Positions 62,546-62,946 of a stretch of 62,946 nucleotides of DNA are shown here, in pieces. The stretch covers positions 703,880-766,825 of the forward strand of contig NZ_GL622296.1 in assembly GCF_000185385.1 (NCBI RefSeq), written 5' to 3'. Within the stretch, counting starts at the first letter, position 1, and every line of letters begins with the position of its first letter. Position numbers and translations under genes: made by a program. The notes under the pieces were generated by a model that was not told the origin of the DNA, did not search any database, and saw only the letters and a list, made by a program, of their open reading frames with translations. Source of the DNA: Lachnoanaerobaculum saburreum DSM 3986 (GTDB lineage Bacteria; Bacillota; Clostridia; Lachnospirales; Lachnospiraceae).

Positions 62546-62816
62546 GTTGGAGTTTACAGGAAGGTTTAAGAAGGATTATAAAATTGCGGTAAAACGAGGA
62601 TGTAATCCTAAAAGATTGGAAGAAGTATTAGAGTTATTGCAAAAGGAGGAAATATTGCCCTCAAAATATCGAGATCATTATCTTGTGAATTCAAGGAATT
62701 ATCAGAATATGAGAGAATGTCATATAGAACCTGATTGGTTATTGGTATATCAAGTTATAGATGATGAATTGATATTAAGACTTATCAGAACAGTTAGTCA
62801 TAGTGATTTATTCTGA
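62538..62816 (+). CDS. YafQ/RelE-family mRNA interferase toxin
   Basis: A 92-aa toxin. KRGCNPKRLEEVLELLQ, LPSKYRDHYLVNS, MRECHIEPDWLLVYQV and the closing RLIRTVSHSDLF match YafQ-like RelE proteins, including the catalytic-type His and Asp residues. It cuts mRNA on the ribosome when the antitoxin is degraded. A terminator follows at the stop. Confidence 0.92.
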   Translation: MLKLEFTGRFKKDYKIAVKRGCNPKRLEEVLELLQKEEILPSKYRDHYLVNSRNYQNMRECHIEPDWLLVYQVIDDELILRLIRTVSHSDLF

Positions 62817-62820
62817 TTTT

Positions 62821-62850
62821 TCAGTCCCGGGGAAACCGGGCTTTTTTATT
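62821..62850 (+). terminator. Terminator of the toxin-antitoxin operon
   Basis: GTCCCGG and CCGGGC form a G+C-rich stem with loop ggaaa and a T-run, 4 bp after the toxin stop. Confidence 0.8.
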
Positions 62851-62946
62851 TGCAAAAATTTATAAAAGTATGAAAGTAAAAACATAAGTTGTCAATGAAT
62901 TTAAGATAATTTATAAGTTGAAAGAAAGTAAAAAATAATATAAAAT

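Overview
The window is a low-G+C chromosomal segment from an anaerobic Firmicute, most likely a Lachnospiraceae (Clostridia). The grounds are the A+T-rich codon use, strong AGGAGG-type ribosome sites, intrinsic terminators, a nickel CODH-type protein, an accD-accA fusion inside a fab cluster, and DacA with choline-binding-like repeats. An oral genus such as Lachnoanaerobaculum would fit, but that is only an impression. No rRNA, tRNA, CRISPR array or complete insertion sequence was seen.

Layout. 1-2373: a single CooS-type protein with its own consensus promoter and terminator. It has a His-rich N-terminus but carries Asp where one cysteine ligand of the catalytic cluster is expected. 2600-10863: a urease locus, ureI-ureABC-ureEFGD, followed by a three-gene nickel/cobalt ECF importer. 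ureI is preceded by a structured leader ending in an intrinsic terminator, and another terminator separates ureC from ureE. 10864-12311: a small accessory island with a frameshifted XRE regulator, a DUF3796-like membrane protein, a candidate structured small RNA and a 35-residue toxin-like membrane peptide. 12312-16545 (minus strand): a MoxR/VWA pair and cstA. 16739-27172: a complete type II fatty-acid synthesis cluster under a FabT-like operator, ending with a second FabK-like flavoprotein.

27434-33644 holds housekeeping genes (dacA, a phosphoesterase, scpAB, dut, a TPR lipoprotein, hflX). 33684-34434 is an LRAT-domain protein behind tandem DtxR-like operators. 34491-39657 is a TetR-controlled efflux-type operon (MacB-like ATPase, FtsX-type permease, adaptor). 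After a YigZ-family protein and a CorA transporter comes a sugar locus (41368-51953): PfkB kinase, class II aldolase, a ribose-type ABC importer, a membrane-tethered paralogue of its binding protein, a histidine kinase and response regulator, a second tethered binding protein and a D-lyxose-isomerase-type enzyme. Together these suggest a sugar sensed through tethered binding proteins, isomerised, phosphorylated and cleaved by an aldolase.

51967-53836 is an AAA ATPase plus a putative PD-(D/E)XK nuclease, a candidate defence module. The rest holds a PC4-like ssDNA-binding protein, TraX, a P-type ATPase fragment, an acetyltransferase-YitT-HAD-TIGR04076-YdjM run, and an apparently metal-regulated flavin electron-transfer operon (Tp47-like lipoprotein, ferric-reductase-like membrane protein, FMN-binding protein). 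The window ends with a RelB/RelE-type toxin-antitoxin pair.

All assignments come from reading motifs and gene order by eye; no database search or structure prediction was run.
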